64,000 nucleotides of DNA, from contig NZ_JAGDEL010000007.1 of assembly GCF_017497975.1 (NCBI RefSeq), positions 124,001 through 188,000 on the forward strand, written 5' to 3'. The DNA comes from Metabacillus bambusae. Lineage in GTDB: Bacteria > Bacillota > Bacilli > Bacillales > Bacillaceae. This document shows positions 8,868 to 18,622 of the stretch, piece after piece. Within the stretch, counting starts at the first letter, position 1; every line of letters starts with the position of its first letter. A program made the position numbers and the translations under genes. Below the pieces are notes generated by a model. The model ran no database searches, had not been told where the DNA came from, and saw nothing but the letters and a program-made list of their open reading frames with translations.

Positions 8868-10001
8868 ATGAAAAAAAGAGTTGCTTTTTATATTGAATCA
8901 ATGGTGGTTGGAGGAGCAGAGAAGGTTCTAATTGACCTTGTAAATAACTTAAATCCTGATAAATATGAAGTTACAGTAATTACCTTGTTTAAGAAAAGTA
9001 TATATTCTGATTATTATTTTCAATTTGAAGAGGAATTTAGACATCATGTTCAATATAAGCATTTAATTGACAATACCAATAAGCTACGATATCAACTTTT
9101 TAATTATCTATATGCACATATTCCAAAATCTAAAATGTATCGTTATTTAATAAAGGATAATTACGATGTAGAAGTGGCTTTTTATGAAGGTTGGCCAACT
9201 GAATTTGTAAGCTTCTCGTCGCAAAAAAGTTATAAATTAGCTTGGTTACATACAAATCAGTCGCGATTATACCAGAATTTAACTCCAAGCCAAATAAAAG
9301 AAAAGAAAAGAATATACCAATCCTTTGATCAGATAGTAGGTGTTTCCAATGACGTGTGCCAATCATTTAAATTTATATTCCCTAAAACTGAACCACAATG
9401 CGTATATAACCCACTACAAGATGAATTGATTTACACAAAAGCACAAAAAGAAGAAGTTAAGCGAAAAGAAGTAATTCAGTTTGTAACAGTGGGGCGTTTA
9501 ATATCAGTAAAGGGATATGAAAGATTGATTTCTGCTTTGGCAGAATGTAAAAGAGAGGGCTATTCGTTTGGCCTATGGATGATTGGAGAAGGAGAAAACC
9601 GAGATCAGTTAAAAGAAATGGTGAAACATTATCATATGGAAAAGGAAATTCAATTTTTAGGACAAAAATCCAATCCATATCCATATATTAAAGCAGCTGA
9701 TTGTATGATTTGTTCTTCTTATTCAGAAGGTTTAAGCACTGTTGTAATTGAGTCAATTATATTAAGAAAACCTGTAATTACTACTGATTGTTCCGGAATG
9801 CAAGAAATATTTGGATCACTGGAATGTGGCTATATATGTGAAAATAGTGAAGAAGGTCTGCTAAAAGCCATAAAAAAAGTATTGGAAAAACCTAATGATT
9901 TGGAGTATTACCATAAACAGGCACAGCAGCGTAGTGAATTTTTTTCTATAAAAAATAGAATGGCTGATGTGGAGAAATTATTAGAAGGATCAACAACGTA
10001 A
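8868..10001 (+). CDS. GT4 family glycosyltransferase
   Basis: GT-B enzyme, 377 residues, third GT4 paralogue of the operon. N-terminal loop VAFYIESMVVGGAEKVLIDL, hinge FVTVGRLISVKGYERL, donor site SNPYPYIKAADCMICSSYSE then GLSTVVIE (EX7E). The 79-base gap before it holds no clear terminator. It is the last gene of the cluster; the next 1.2 kb has no intact gene. Role: addition of one sugar in repeat-unit assembly; donor not readable. Confidence 0.9.
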   Translation: MKKRVAFYIESMVVGGAEKVLIDLVNNLNPDKYEVTVITLFKKSIYSDYYFQFEEEFRHHVQYKHLIDNTNKLRYQLFNYLYAHIPKSKMYRYLIKDNYDVEVAFYEGWPTEFVSFSSQKSYKLAWLHTNQSRLYQNLTPSQIKEKKRIYQSFDQIVGVSNDVCQSFKFIFPKTEPQCVYNPLQDELIYTKAQKEEVKRKEVIQFVTVGRLISVKGYERLISALAECKREGYSFGLWMIGEGENRDQLKEMVKHYHMEKEIQFLGQKSNPYPYIKAADCMICSSYSEGLSTVVIESIILRKPVITTDCSGMQEIFGSLECGYICENSEEGLLKAIKKVLEKPNDLEYYHKQAQQRSEFFSIKNRMADVEKLLEGSTT

Positions 10002-11196
10002 TTTAGATTTGTATAGTCTGTACTTAGTTTGAAAGATATTTTCCAACTTGTAATTCATGAACCAACTGCCTGTTTCGATGCTGCCCTTTTACGATCGACA
10101 TTGTTTGGTCAAAGCAACCGATAGAAGTGAGGGGAAATCTAGGAGCCATGATTTCAGATCTGTCACGGGATGAACTTGAATTTAATTATGAATATAAGGT
10201 TTGGCTGAGATTAAAGGTAGCTATTTTCAAGATTTAACTGAATAGCTGATTTCATTAAACTGCTTTTCCTTATTTTAATGCCAGGCAGATGATTTATGAA
10301 GAAGGTTGCTTTTCGTTTTAGGCAACCTTCTTTCAGCAGGTAAAATAGCAATGTTATTTCAAAGATTTATATGAAGTTGCTAAGAACGATGATCTGAGAG
10401 TAGTACTTCTAAAATCAAAAAAGACGATGCTGATCAATTAAAAAGGACAAAGCAGAATGAGGGTGAGAATATTTTACTCTGGAAATGGATAAACAAAAAT
10501 AAATCAGGAAATATCAACCCTGTTATAAATTTCATCTAAAATAATACCTCCATTAGTAAAGTATCAGTCTGTTTTGTAAGATAAAAAAATTTGTATTAAA
10601 AGGTTAAAGTTTATAATAAGCCACCGAAATAACAGTTTATTTCTTGATTAAATCTCGTGCTTCTTTTAATTTTTTTTAACTATCGCTTCTCTACATTTCA
10701 ATTAAATTAACAAATTAACGCAACAAATAAAAAAGTATCTTCCTAGAATCCATCAAAGAATACCTAAAATGTTTCTAAAATATAAGTAACGCTGTTAGAA
10801 TACTACCTTATTTAACTCTTCCGATTCTGTTTGTTATCAATTCACTATGATACTCCTTGGTACTTTCTTCAATACAGGTAATGCGTTCTCCTAGAAAAAT
10901 CATGTGCTTTTCGTTTGAACTTAAATCAATCCAAATATCCCCCTTTAAAAACCCTCTGCTTCAAAATGCATGCTTTCCAGGCTATTATATTTTAATGAAT
11001 TAATATTAATCAACAGTTGAACTTTATAACTTATTACCAACTGAGCGCAGCAACTAAAAATCTTACTGCTACTGTCATTGATTTTTATCACTCTCTCAAA
11101 TGAAAAAAAAAGCCCTATAAAGATAGGACCCAAATAAACTGAAAACAGTTTAAGTTGTTATCTTTTTCTTACTTATAGCTGTTAGTAAATCTTTCA
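10002..11196. other. gene-poor gap with decayed coding remnants
   Basis: No intact gene. Short stretches still read like protein on the + strand: about 10126-10236 encodes IEVRGNLGAMISDLSRDELE before a stop, and about 10350-10540 reads YFKDLYEVAKNDDLRVVLLK then, after a frame shift, DQLKRTKQNEGENILLWKW. None can be assigned to a family by eye. From 10560 to 11196 I see only AT-rich sequence. The remnants fit an old gene cluster end that has degraded. Confidence 0.4.
10299..10333 (+). terminator. hairpin downstream of exopolysaccharide operon
   Basis: AAGAAGGTTGC pairs perfectly with GCAACCTTCTT across a 12-base loop (11 bp). The T-run is short, and it lies about 300 bases after the last glycosyltransferase, so it may belong to the decayed gene between them. 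Confidence 0.5.
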
Positions 11197-12267
11197 TTAA
11201 GCACTTGCTTTTTTGTTAGATAATAATAGATTCTTTTGTTTTCCATAACGGATCCATTTCCTTAGTGGTTCCTCATAAAATCTATACGTTAATGCACTAA
11301 GTATCAATGTAATTACAAAACAAACAACTGTCATATATGTTTCAACAAATTTAAATTGCAAATAATATCTAATAACCAGTTGGTGAATCATATAAAATGA
11401 AAAGCTAATTTCTCCCAGGTAAACTAATAATCTGTTTGATAATAACCTTGAAATAATACCCTTTTGATGGGCAAATATGTATACCAAGATGCACCATACC
11501 GGGATAAAGAAGCCTCCTCTTACAGCACCAGTGTGTAAGTTGACTGAAATTAATAGTGCAACCATAAATAATAAAACGGCTGAAATTTCTGCAATGGAAT
11601 GTTTTTCTGAACTCCAATTGTTCTGGGTTTTTACAAATATTAGCCCTAAAACAATCCCAGTTATAAATTCAAATAAACGTGCAACAGGAAATATGTGAAG
11701 CGCCCAAATCAGAAAATGATTAGATTCATTCAGATTAAAATTTAAAACAAACAATCCTATCCATACTATAGTTAACAGGAGGATTGATATGAATTTGTAA
11801 TTATGAATTTTAAGTTTTCTAATATTAAAAATTAGAAATGGGAATGTCAAATAGAAGAATGCTTCTACTGATAAGGTCCAAGATACACCGTTGAAATTAA
11901 AATAAGTTGCTGAACTAGGGGAAAAACTCTGTATAAGAGATAAATTGATTATAGACATATAGATTAATTTAATTAAATACAATCTATCAGGATTAAAATA
12001 TAACAAGGTTATAGGTAAGGCAATTAAAAAAGTTAGAAGATGTAATGGATATATCTTTGCAAACCTTGCTTTATAAAACTGTTTTAAATTTGTTTTATTT
12101 AACTTGTTTATCTTGTTATGGTAGTTGAAAGTGAGAATAAAACCCGACAATACAAAGAAAAAAGACACTCCAGCTGCACCCAACTGATACTCGCTTAAAA
12201 TCCCGGCATGAAATACAAAAACCATTAGTGCTGCAATAAACCTAAATGATGTTAGTGAATTTAACAA
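11197..12267 (-). CDS. acyltransferase 3 family membrane protein (OafA/YrhL-like)
   Basis: About 356 residues with roughly ten transmembrane helices, of the acyltransferase-3 family that O-acylates surface sugars. Seen: SLTSFRFIAALMVFVFHAG near the N-terminus with the family's RF and catalytic-type His, GVSFFFVLSGFILTFNY, FAKIYPLHLLTF, and GVSWTLSVEAFFYLTFPFLI (the SW-S-EXFFY motif). A TTG at 12282 lacks a ribosome site; the TTG at 12267 has GGAG 8 bases upstream and is preferred. It is a single gene whose leader carries a SinR-type palindrome, suggesting it decorates the same biofilm polysaccharide. Confidence 0.82.
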   Translation of the reverse strand: MLNSLTSFRFIAALMVFVFHAGILSEYQLGAAGVSFFFVLSGFILTFNYHNKINKLNKTNLKQFYKARFAKIYPLHLLTFLIALPITLLYFNPDRLYLIKLIYMSIINLSLIQSFSPSSATYFNFNGVSWTLSVEAFFYLTFPFLIFNIRKLKIHNYKFISILLLTIVWIGLFVLNFNLNESNHFLIWALHIFPVARLFEFITGIVLGLIFVKTQNNWSSEKHSIAEISAVLLFMVALLISVNLHTGAVRGGFFIPVWCILVYIFAHQKGIISRLLSNRLLVYLGEISFSFYMIHQLVIRYYLQFKFVETYMTVVCFVITLILSALTYRFYEEPLRKWIRYGKQKNLLLSNKKASA

Positions 12268-12295
12268 ATACCTCTCTCCCAATCAGTGATATTTT

Positions 12296-12311
12296 GTTCT
12301 TTAATAAGAAC
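12296..12311 (-). promoter_or_regulatory. SinR-type operator before acyltransferase gene
   Basis: GTTCTTTAATAAGAAC is a perfect inverted repeat containing two copies of the GTTCTYT half-site that SinR binds in B. subtilis. It lies 28 bases upstream of the acyltransferase start, where binding would block transcription. Confidence 0.65.
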
Positions 12312-13073
12312 TAAACTAATTTTATAACTAACGTATATTTAAATGCAAGTTATTTTTAGGCGGGATCCATATTTAAATGTGAGCTATTCTAAAATTCAAG
12401 ATACATAGAGTTTATATCCAGCATCACTTAAATAAGATTTCTCACCCGTAGGTATAGATTCATGTTTATAAAATTCATTCCGAAGTCTATTAGACCGTTA
12501 AAAACAGAAAAATCTTATTTTCTGCCTCAACTCCATCAACTTCAAAAAATCGACAAATTATTCGATCAGATCAGCTAAAGATGATGTTGAAGTCTGCCAA
12601 TTTTTTTAGTAATGTTCCATCGACAAAGACTTTATGTTCAGTGGAATCCCATATGAATACTATATGTCTGTTAACATCATCTTATAAAGTTAAAGAGGTT
12701 TTAACCCTGAAAAAAGATAATGAATATACAGCAAATATTTATCTTCTAATCATGTGATTTCGATAGGACATTTTATCAATTCGGTGAAAATATGCAGATA
12801 TATACCAAGTGACGAAATACATTCTGTATATGTAGATGCTCAGGCAGCATCGAGCTCAAGTGGCATAGCAATGGATAGTGACACTATTAATCTAAAAACT
12901 CTTGGTTAAAGTTATGTATTAAAGCGTTAACTAATAATACAAAAAACTAATATAAAGGAGAGATTTCAAAGTCCTCCTCTATATTTAACGAAATGCAAAA
13001 ATTATAGAAAATAATTATGTTTCTTCTAAAAGTCATTAAGCACATATATGTGGTATTCGAATAAAAATTGTAG
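12312..13073. other. gap with decayed gene fragments on both strands
   Basis: No intact gene. On the + strand about 12800-12909 reads YIPSDEIHSVYVDAQAASSS and on to NLKTLG then stop, apparently the tail of a lost gene. On the - strand about 12405-12470 reads SIPTGEKSYLSDAGYKLYVS then stop, and about 12580-12660 reads EHKVFVDGTLLKKLADFN. Families not recognised. The - strand pieces lie just downstream of the beta-helix gene and could be what is left of a neighbouring surface-protein gene. Confidence 0.4.
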
Positions 13074-16000
13074 TTAAACAATATTATTAAAAATATCATG
13101 GACTTTATAGTAAGCCCCAGTATGAAGAATACCTGTAGAGTAGGACGCTGTATTAGTAAAGATATTTCTAGCTAATACAGAATCCCCTTGCGTTTTAAAG
13201 TCATTGGCTAAAGAGCCTTTACCATTAAATATATTATTAAATACTCTATAATTTTGTGTTCTGCTCCATACTGTGATCGTTGACCGATTAAATGTATTAT
13301 TGATTGCGGCTAAACTGCCGCCAGCACTGAAAATGACGCCTAATCTAGAGTTAAAGGTATTATTCTTTAAAATATCTCCAACCATGTGTTCCCATCCATC
13401 TTCCCAGTCAATGTCACATCCCGGCATTCTTCCACCATTATTAGAAAAAGTATTACCTTCAATAAGCCAATTTTGCCCCCCGCACATAGCAAGACCAGTA
13501 CTAAAGTTATCTTCAAAAGTACAATTTTTTATATAACAGTTTCTTGGCATGCCCATTGTTCTTATAAAAGCTACAGCTCCATTAAAGTCATTATCTCCTG
13601 AAGATGGAGGAGCTTCTTGGTAAATGACAATTTTAGCGTATTTAGCATTGGGAGGTTTTGGGTAATTATAGTACTGCAAATTATACATTTGAGATTCAAT
13701 ATGAAGATAGTTTTGGTCATAAAAATGAATTGAATATAATCTTGATCTTAAATAAGGATACCCATGATATCCTTGTGTATATCCTAGTAAATAGTACTCT
13801 CCTAAACCAGATACATCCATGTATTGATTATATCTGTAATAATTAGATGTTTTACTATTGTCAATATTTCCGTTTTCATCAAGATTTCCTGCTTCAAAAT
13901 CAAATCTACTAACAGAAATACTTTGAGTGGTTCTTCCCATATTCCTATTTGTGAGTGTTCCAGTAATCACATTAAAACCGGGAGATTTACTAAAAGTGCA
14001 GGATTCAAAACCTGTGTTCATACAATCATCAATTAAAACGCTTATACATCCTTCAACGGAATCTTGAATGGAAGTTGAATCTCTTTCTCCATATACATGT
14101 GTCCTTATTAATTTTGTGTTTTTTACATTAGTAAAATAGAACATTTTGTAGCCTGTAACAGTTAATATACTAGGTTCAATATTAAGAATGGAATCACTAA
14201 AATCAATAATCATATCTGTTGGCGGATAGATGGTCCTTACTGCTGGGCTTATTAAATATGTGCCTTTGGGGAAAATAATTTTCTTATATCCATTAACAGC
14301 GGCGTGATCTAATACATTTTGAATGCCATTAGTAGTATTGGATGAATCTGTGTTATCCAATTTTATCGAATAATCATTTACATCAACATAATAGATTTCC
14401 GCTTCCGTCAAAGGAGTTTCGACATTACTAACGACAGTAATATCGAAACTCTCAGAATATGTTCCTGTTCCATCATAAGCAGTAAGTGTCGTAGTACCTG
14501 GGGAAACTCCCTCTACTACTCCATATTGTACTTTGGCTACACTAGGATCAGAGCTTTCCCAAAGCACAATATTATCATGGAAAATATCATACAGGAGATT
14601 ACTGGACAACGCTGTAGCCATGACAACGAAACTTTCTCCTGCATTAAGTGAATTAGTTTTTCGATTAATTGACATCCCAATAATGTTTCTTGTAGAAGAT
14701 GGAGGAGAAACAACCTGTCCCCCTATTTTTACATTTACGTATTCTGTAAAGGTTTGGCCTTCATAAGTAGCAGTTACTGAAACATTTGTTTCTCCATCAG
14801 ATATCCCAGTTAGTAATCCATTATTATCTACAGTTACAAAACCTTCATTGCCACTTTGAAATGTGATGCTTAATAGTTCTGTATATCGATTTGGTAATCC
14901 TTGTACAGAAAGCCGTTGACTTTCTCCAGCTTTTAATTGTACATTAGTAGGATTCACTGAAATACCCTCAAGCGACTCTTTATTTTGATAAAAATGATAA
15001 TTGTTTCTTACCTCATTGTCTGTAAGTTCACGATTGTAAATGACAAATGCAACCAATGTTTCAGGTGCCGTGTTATGTCCTACGAAATTCCGTCTTAATT
15101 GCAGTGGTGATACAGCCATAGAATTAATATAGGATACAAAGTCTTGTGGAACTGGTATTCGTCCATTTTCATTAATAGCATCATTAATAAAAATGGACGC
15201 CGTGTTATTTACATTTATTCTTAATGTGAATATATTAATAGCATTGGATCCAATAGGATTTACCCACTCTTGATAACTTTGTCTGTACCCAGTGCTGTCA
15301 ACAAACCAATAGGAACCAATTCCTCTATTTCCTTCACTGCCATCAGTTTTTCGGTATTTTGTGAACGAGTCAGACTTAGCTGAAGTAAACTTTCCATCCT
15401 CTGTTTTCCAGTGTGAGCCATTCGTATCATAACTAATCATTTGAATAGTCAAACCGCTATTTAAATCGATCAATTGATTTAATGGACTTGTATTTGTAGG
15501 AATCTGTACATAATCCTGTACTTGCAACAATAATCCTTTATTATCGACATACCCATCAGTAGCACTATCATTAGAAACTCCAATCAAAGTGGCTTCAACA
15601 TTGTTCACTGTATCGGTAATTGTATTCGAGGTAGACTCTGCTTTATTTGTAAAGTCATAGTGTAAGATAAGCCCGTCAGAAATAAGCACAATTTTCGTAT
15701 AGGTTACTGTTTGAATTGTACTCTCATTTCCAACAGTATCTTTTGCAAAAGCTTTTAAAGTGGTGGTTTCAGTTAAAGTTAAAGGTGATGAATAAACAGG
15801 GCTTGAGGTAGTGGGGTCAGTTCCATCTATCGTATAATAGATCGTTGCGGTTTCTTCTGTTGTCATGGTGACAGTTTGGATATCAGTAAAGGTTCCGCCA
15901 GACGTGATCGTAAGCGCAGGAGGTGTAGTATCTTCAGCAGCTGTAGTAACATTAATATTTGTCCCGCTTGACTCATTCCCAGCTATGTCTCTAGCAACAA

Positions 16001-16457
16001 CACGAAATGTATACTCCGTAAATGGGGTTAAGTCTGTCACCTTCATATTAGTACTATTAATTGATGCTAGAAACGTTCCATCTTGATAAATATTATACTC
16101 TGCTATGTCACTTGAAGGGGAGGCTGTCCATGATAAAGTTAAAGAGATAGGTGTAACGTTGCTAGCGGATAAATCAGTCACCTCTTCTGGTGGCGTGGTG
16201 TCGGGATCTGTTCCATAAAAGGGTGCTGACACAATAGCTCGATAAGGGACGGAGGTGTTAATAGTAACGGATCTAAATGGTGTGAATTTCCCATTGAAGG
16301 TTTCCTTTGGTTTAACTGAAATGGTGATGCCATGGATTGTAAAAGTAAGGTCAGTTGAATTATGGTCATTTGTAATTTTAAATCCCATCATATCATCTTG
16401 ATACGTCTTTGTAATTGTAGAGGTTCCTTCAAAATAATCCATTATTACTAAAACCAT
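13074..16457 (-). CDS. large modular beta-helix protein with virion-like N-terminus
   Basis: 1127 residues, no signal peptide or membrane helix visible. Order: N-terminal module 1-90 (MDYFEGTSTITKTYQDDMMG ... ITISVKPKETFNGKF) of a kind I associate with phage tail/appendage proteins; fibronectin III about 95-175 (PPEEVTDLSASNVTPISLTL); chitobiase/hexosaminidase C-terminal-like about 180-260 (TIYYTIDGTDPTTSSPVYSS); concanavalin/LamG-like about 265-490; two BIG2-like Ig domains about 495-680; right-handed parallel beta-helix of pectate-lyase type about 690-1127 (NCTFEDNFSTGLAMCGGQNW, NTFNSRLGVIFSAGG). The strong site GAGGAAGGTG fits the ATG at 16457 rather than 16484. It probably binds or cleaves a polysaccharide; the export route is unclear. 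It shares an intergenic region with galE. Confidence 0.8.
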   Translation of the reverse strand: MVLVIMDYFEGTSTITKTYQDDMMGFKITNDHNSTDLTFTIHGITISVKPKETFNGKFTPFRSVTINTSVPYRAIVSAPFYGTDPDTTPPEEVTDLSASNVTPISLTLSWTASPSSDIAEYNIYQDGTFLASINSTNMKVTDLTPFTEYTFRVVARDIAGNESSGTNINVTTAAEDTTPPALTITSGGTFTDIQTVTMTTEETATIYYTIDGTDPTTSSPVYSSPLTLTETTTLKAFAKDTVGNESTIQTVTYTKIVLISDGLILHYDFTNKAESTSNTITDTVNNVEATLIGVSNDSATDGYVDNKGLLLQVQDYVQIPTNTSPLNQLIDLNSGLTIQMISYDTNGSHWKTEDGKFTSAKSDSFTKYRKTDGSEGNRGIGSYWFVDSTGYRQSYQEWVNPIGSNAINIFTLRINVNNTASIFINDAINENGRIPVPQDFVSYINSMAVSPLQLRRNFVGHNTAPETLVAFVIYNRELTDNEVRNNYHFYQNKESLEGISVNPTNVQLKAGESQRLSVQGLPNRYTELLSITFQSGNEGFVTVDNNGLLTGISDGETNVSVTATYEGQTFTEYVNVKIGGQVVSPPSSTRNIIGMSINRKTNSLNAGESFVVMATALSSNLLYDIFHDNIVLWESSDPSVAKVQYGVVEGVSPGTTTLTAYDGTGTYSESFDITVVSNVETPLTEAEIYYVDVNDYSIKLDNTDSSNTTNGIQNVLDHAAVNGYKKIIFPKGTYLISPAVRTIYPPTDMIIDFSDSILNIEPSILTVTGYKMFYFTNVKNTKLIRTHVYGERDSTSIQDSVEGCISVLIDDCMNTGFESCTFSKSPGFNVITGTLTNRNMGRTTQSISVSRFDFEAGNLDENGNIDNSKTSNYYRYNQYMDVSGLGEYYLLGYTQGYHGYPYLRSRLYSIHFYDQNYLHIESQMYNLQYYNYPKPPNAKYAKIVIYQEAPPSSGDNDFNGAVAFIRTMGMPRNCYIKNCTFEDNFSTGLAMCGGQNWLIEGNTFSNNGGRMPGCDIDWEDGWEHMVGDILKNNTFNSRLGVIFSAGGSLAAINNTFNRSTITVWSRTQNYRVFNNIFNGKGSLANDFKTQGDSVLARNIFTNTASYSTGILHTGAYYKVHDIFNNIV

Positions 16458-16816
16458 TTTTTCACCTTCCTCGTTGAACTCCATTTTATGAATATCTTTG
16501 GGTACACCGTGTAGAACACTTCCTTTCTTAAAATTAGAAAGATTTAATATTTATATTTGTCCGTAAGTGAATGAATATTTTTTATACTATACATCATATG
16601 TTTGAAGAAAACGTACGGTTGGACATATAAAAAAATGAAAAAAAGGCCCGGTATAATTCATAAGATTGCTCTTAAAGCAAGTTAAATTCATAAGTTTAAT
16701 AGACGGCTGTTAGGAAAAATGTATTTTTTAATGTTCAATATGTCAAGATTTTTAATTTGTATAAATAGAAATTTATTTGTTGAAGTCTAAGAAAAATAAT
16801 TGTATTATTAAAGTAT

Positions 16817-16832
16817 GTTCTTTATAAAGAAC
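16817..16832 (+). promoter_or_regulatory. SinR-type operator, perfect palindrome
   Basis: GTTCTTTATAAAGAAC, a perfect 16-base inverted repeat with two GTTCTTT half-sites. It lies 178 bases before galE and 360 bases before the divergent beta-helix gene. Confidence 0.7.
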
Positions 16833-16943
16833 TGTAATGGGTTATAATTTAAAATTGGCTAACTTAAATTCAAGGTCATGAGAATAAAGCTACAAATATA
16901 AAAACCTACTATCTATTGTAGAAATGAAAAATTATATTATTTT

Positions 16944-16959
16944 GTTCTTTATTAAGAAT
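16944..16959 (+). promoter_or_regulatory. SinR-type operator before galE
   Basis: GTTCTTTATTAAGAAT, 15 of 16 bases of the palindrome, 51 bases before the galE start. Confidence 0.62.
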
Positions 16960-17010
16960 AAACTCGCTTTTATATAAAAAACTAGAATTATATATCGGGA
17001 GGTAAAACTC

Positions 17011-18063
17011 ATGCCAATACTTGTTACAGGTGGCGCGGGATACATCGGATCACACACATGTGTAGAACTACTTAATGCTGGTTACGAGATTATCGTATTA
17101 GATAATCTCTCAAACAGTAAATTAGAAGCAATCAACAGAGTAAAGGAGATTACAGGTAAAGACTTTAAATTTTATCAACGTGATCTACTCAGCAAAGATG
17201 ATTTGGTAACAATCTTTAAAGAAAACAAGATCGATGCTGTTATCCATTTTGCTGGACTTAAGGCAGTAGGTGAGTCTGTATCTATTCCTTTACATTATTA
17301 CCATAACAACATCACAGGAACGTTAATACTTTGTGAAGTAATGGAAATGTTCGGTGTACATAAAATGGTCTTTAGTTCATCTGCAACTGTATATGGTATG
17401 CAACAATGTGTACCACTACACGAGGAATTACCAGTCGGAGCTACAAATCCATATGGGCGAACAAAGTTAATGATAGAAGAAATTTTACGGGACGTTTTTG
17501 TTGCGAAAAATAATTGGAGTATTGCCTTACTGCGATATTTTAATCCGGTTGGAGCTCATTCTAGTGGAAGGATTGGGGAGGACCCTAATGGGATTCCGAA
17601 TAATCTTGTGCCATATATTACTCAAGTCGCTGTTGGAAAACTTCCATATTTGAATGTTTATGGAAATGATTATCAAACAAACGATGGGACAGGAATCAGG
17701 GATTATATTCATGTTGTTGATTTAGCAGTAGGACATATAAGAGCTTTGGAACGAGTAATGGAATCAAAAGGGATAAATGCTTATAACCTAGGTACTGGAA
17801 ATGGATATAGTGTACTCGAAATGATAAAGGCGTTTGAAAAAGCTTCAGGACGTGAGATTCCATATGAAATCATTGATCGAAGACCAGGCGATATAGGTAT
17901 TAGTTATGCAAATGCATCGAAAGCGAAAAACGAATTAAATTGGATCACAAAAAAAGGACTTGATGACATGTGTAAGGATTCTTGGCGTTGGCAACTAAAT
18001 AATCCAAATGGTTATGAAAAAGAGATAATTATTGATCGAAATCTAAAATTAACTTCAATGTAA
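17011..18063 (+). CDS. galE: UDP-glucose 4-epimerase
   Basis: Extended short-chain dehydrogenase, 350 residues, interconverting UDP-glucose and UDP-galactose and so feeding galactose units to the exopolysaccharide. NAD-binding [20 protein letters not shown] is at residues 6-25. SSSATVYG carries the catalytic Ser and [12 protein letters not shown] the YxxxK pair; [19 protein letters not shown] and [14 protein letters not shown] are typical of GalE. Length matches the family (about 330-350). It stands alone between SinR-type sites, consistent with control together with the matrix genes; this copy may be separate from a catabolic galE elsewhere. Confidence 0.94.
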   Translation: MPILVTGGAGYIGSHTCVELLNAGYEIIVLDNLSNSKLEAINRVKEITGKDFKFYQRDLLSKDDLVTIFKENKIDAVIHFAGLKAVGESVSIPLHYYHNNITGTLILCEVMEMFGVHKMVFSSSATVYGMQQCVPLHEELPVGATNPYGRTKLMIEEILRDVFVAKNNWSIALLRYFNPVGAHSSGRIGEDPNGIPNNLVPYITQVAVGKLPYLNVYGNDYQTNDGTGIRDYIHVVDLAVGHIRALERVMESKGINAYNLGTGNGYSVLEMIKAFEKASGREIPYEIIDRRPGDIGISYANASKAKNELNWITKKGLDDMCKDSWRWQLNNPNGYEKEIIIDRNLKLTSM

Positions 18064-18171
18064 ATTCTTTTGCTATATTTTTTTATTGTAGAGTAGAGAA
18101 ATACTTAAAACGAATGTATTATTGCTTTGTTAAAATAAAAAGTGATTTGATTTATATAAGTTTACTATTGT

Positions 18172-18262
18172 GTTCTTTATAAAACTATAGTATCGTTCTT
18201 TATATAGTGTTGTTTTGTTGGAATGTAAGTTTATTTATGATTCGCTGTTCTTTATTGAGAAT
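18172..18262 (+). promoter_or_regulatory. cluster of three SinR-type half/full sites before lasso cluster
   Basis: Three GTTCTTT elements in 91 bases: GTTCTTTATAAAACTA at 18172, GTTCTTTATATAGTG at 18195, and the near-palindrome GTTCTTTATTGAGAAT at 18247-18262. The rest of the 327-base gap between galE and the small zinc-ribbon gene is AT-rich with no other feature. Clustering of several sites resembles a SinR-repressed promoter. Confidence 0.62.
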
Positions 18263-18390
18263 ACCTTGATTTACTTTTATACTACATTTAAACAAATGTG
18301 TAGGGTTAATAATATCTAATTACTTAAGTTATAGAATTTCATTAATCTGGGTATACGAATCAAATTAAAGTAAAAAGCGGGGAAACCAAA

Positions 18391-18588
18391 ATGTTTAGAA
18401 AAATTTGTACGCGTTGTCTAAATCATTCATTTAGTAGTACAAAAATAGACCATTGGCAATGCCCTTATTGCGGATATGATCTTAAAGAAAAGAGGGCATT
18501 TGAAGTAAATCATACAATTAATTTTTCAACAATTAATAACCTTTTAGAACAAAATAGAGGTATGAAAATTTATAGGAATCAACTGTAA
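18391..18588 (+). CDS. small zinc-ribbon protein of unknown function
   Basis: 65 residues with two Cys pairs, CTRC (residues 6-9) and CPYC (residues 26-29), spaced like a zinc ribbon. The C-terminal half is polar with no motif. GGGG lies about 7 bases before the ATG. It is the first gene after the SinR-type cluster and 34 bases ahead of the lasso cyclase, so it is probably co-transcribed with the lasso genes. I do not know it as a standard lasso-cluster gene; a regulator or chaperone role would be speculation. Confidence 0.6.
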   Translation: MFRKICTRCLNHSFSSTKIDHWQCPYCGYDLKEKRAFEVNHTINFSTINNLLEQNRGMKIYRNQL

Positions 18589-18622
18589 TAAATGTTTAGT
18601 CGGGCATTTTGGGAGGAAAAAG

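Larger units (their letters stand above)
16458..17010. promoter_or_regulatory. divergent regulatory region between beta-helix gene and galE
   Basis: A 553-base AT-rich region with no gene. It holds two SinR-type palindromes (16817-16832, 16944-16959) on the galE side, and a GGGAGG ribosome site for galE at 16999-17004. No clear riboswitch or terminator is seen. Confidence 0.6.

Noticed and set aside
10465-10560. Minus-strand 33-codon frame with GGAGG ahead of ATG
   Set aside because: Short, no recognisable family, lies within decayed sequence.
13074-16457. Evidence for a prophage
   Set aside because: Only the N-terminal module is phage-like; no capsid, tail, lysis or integrase genes nearby.
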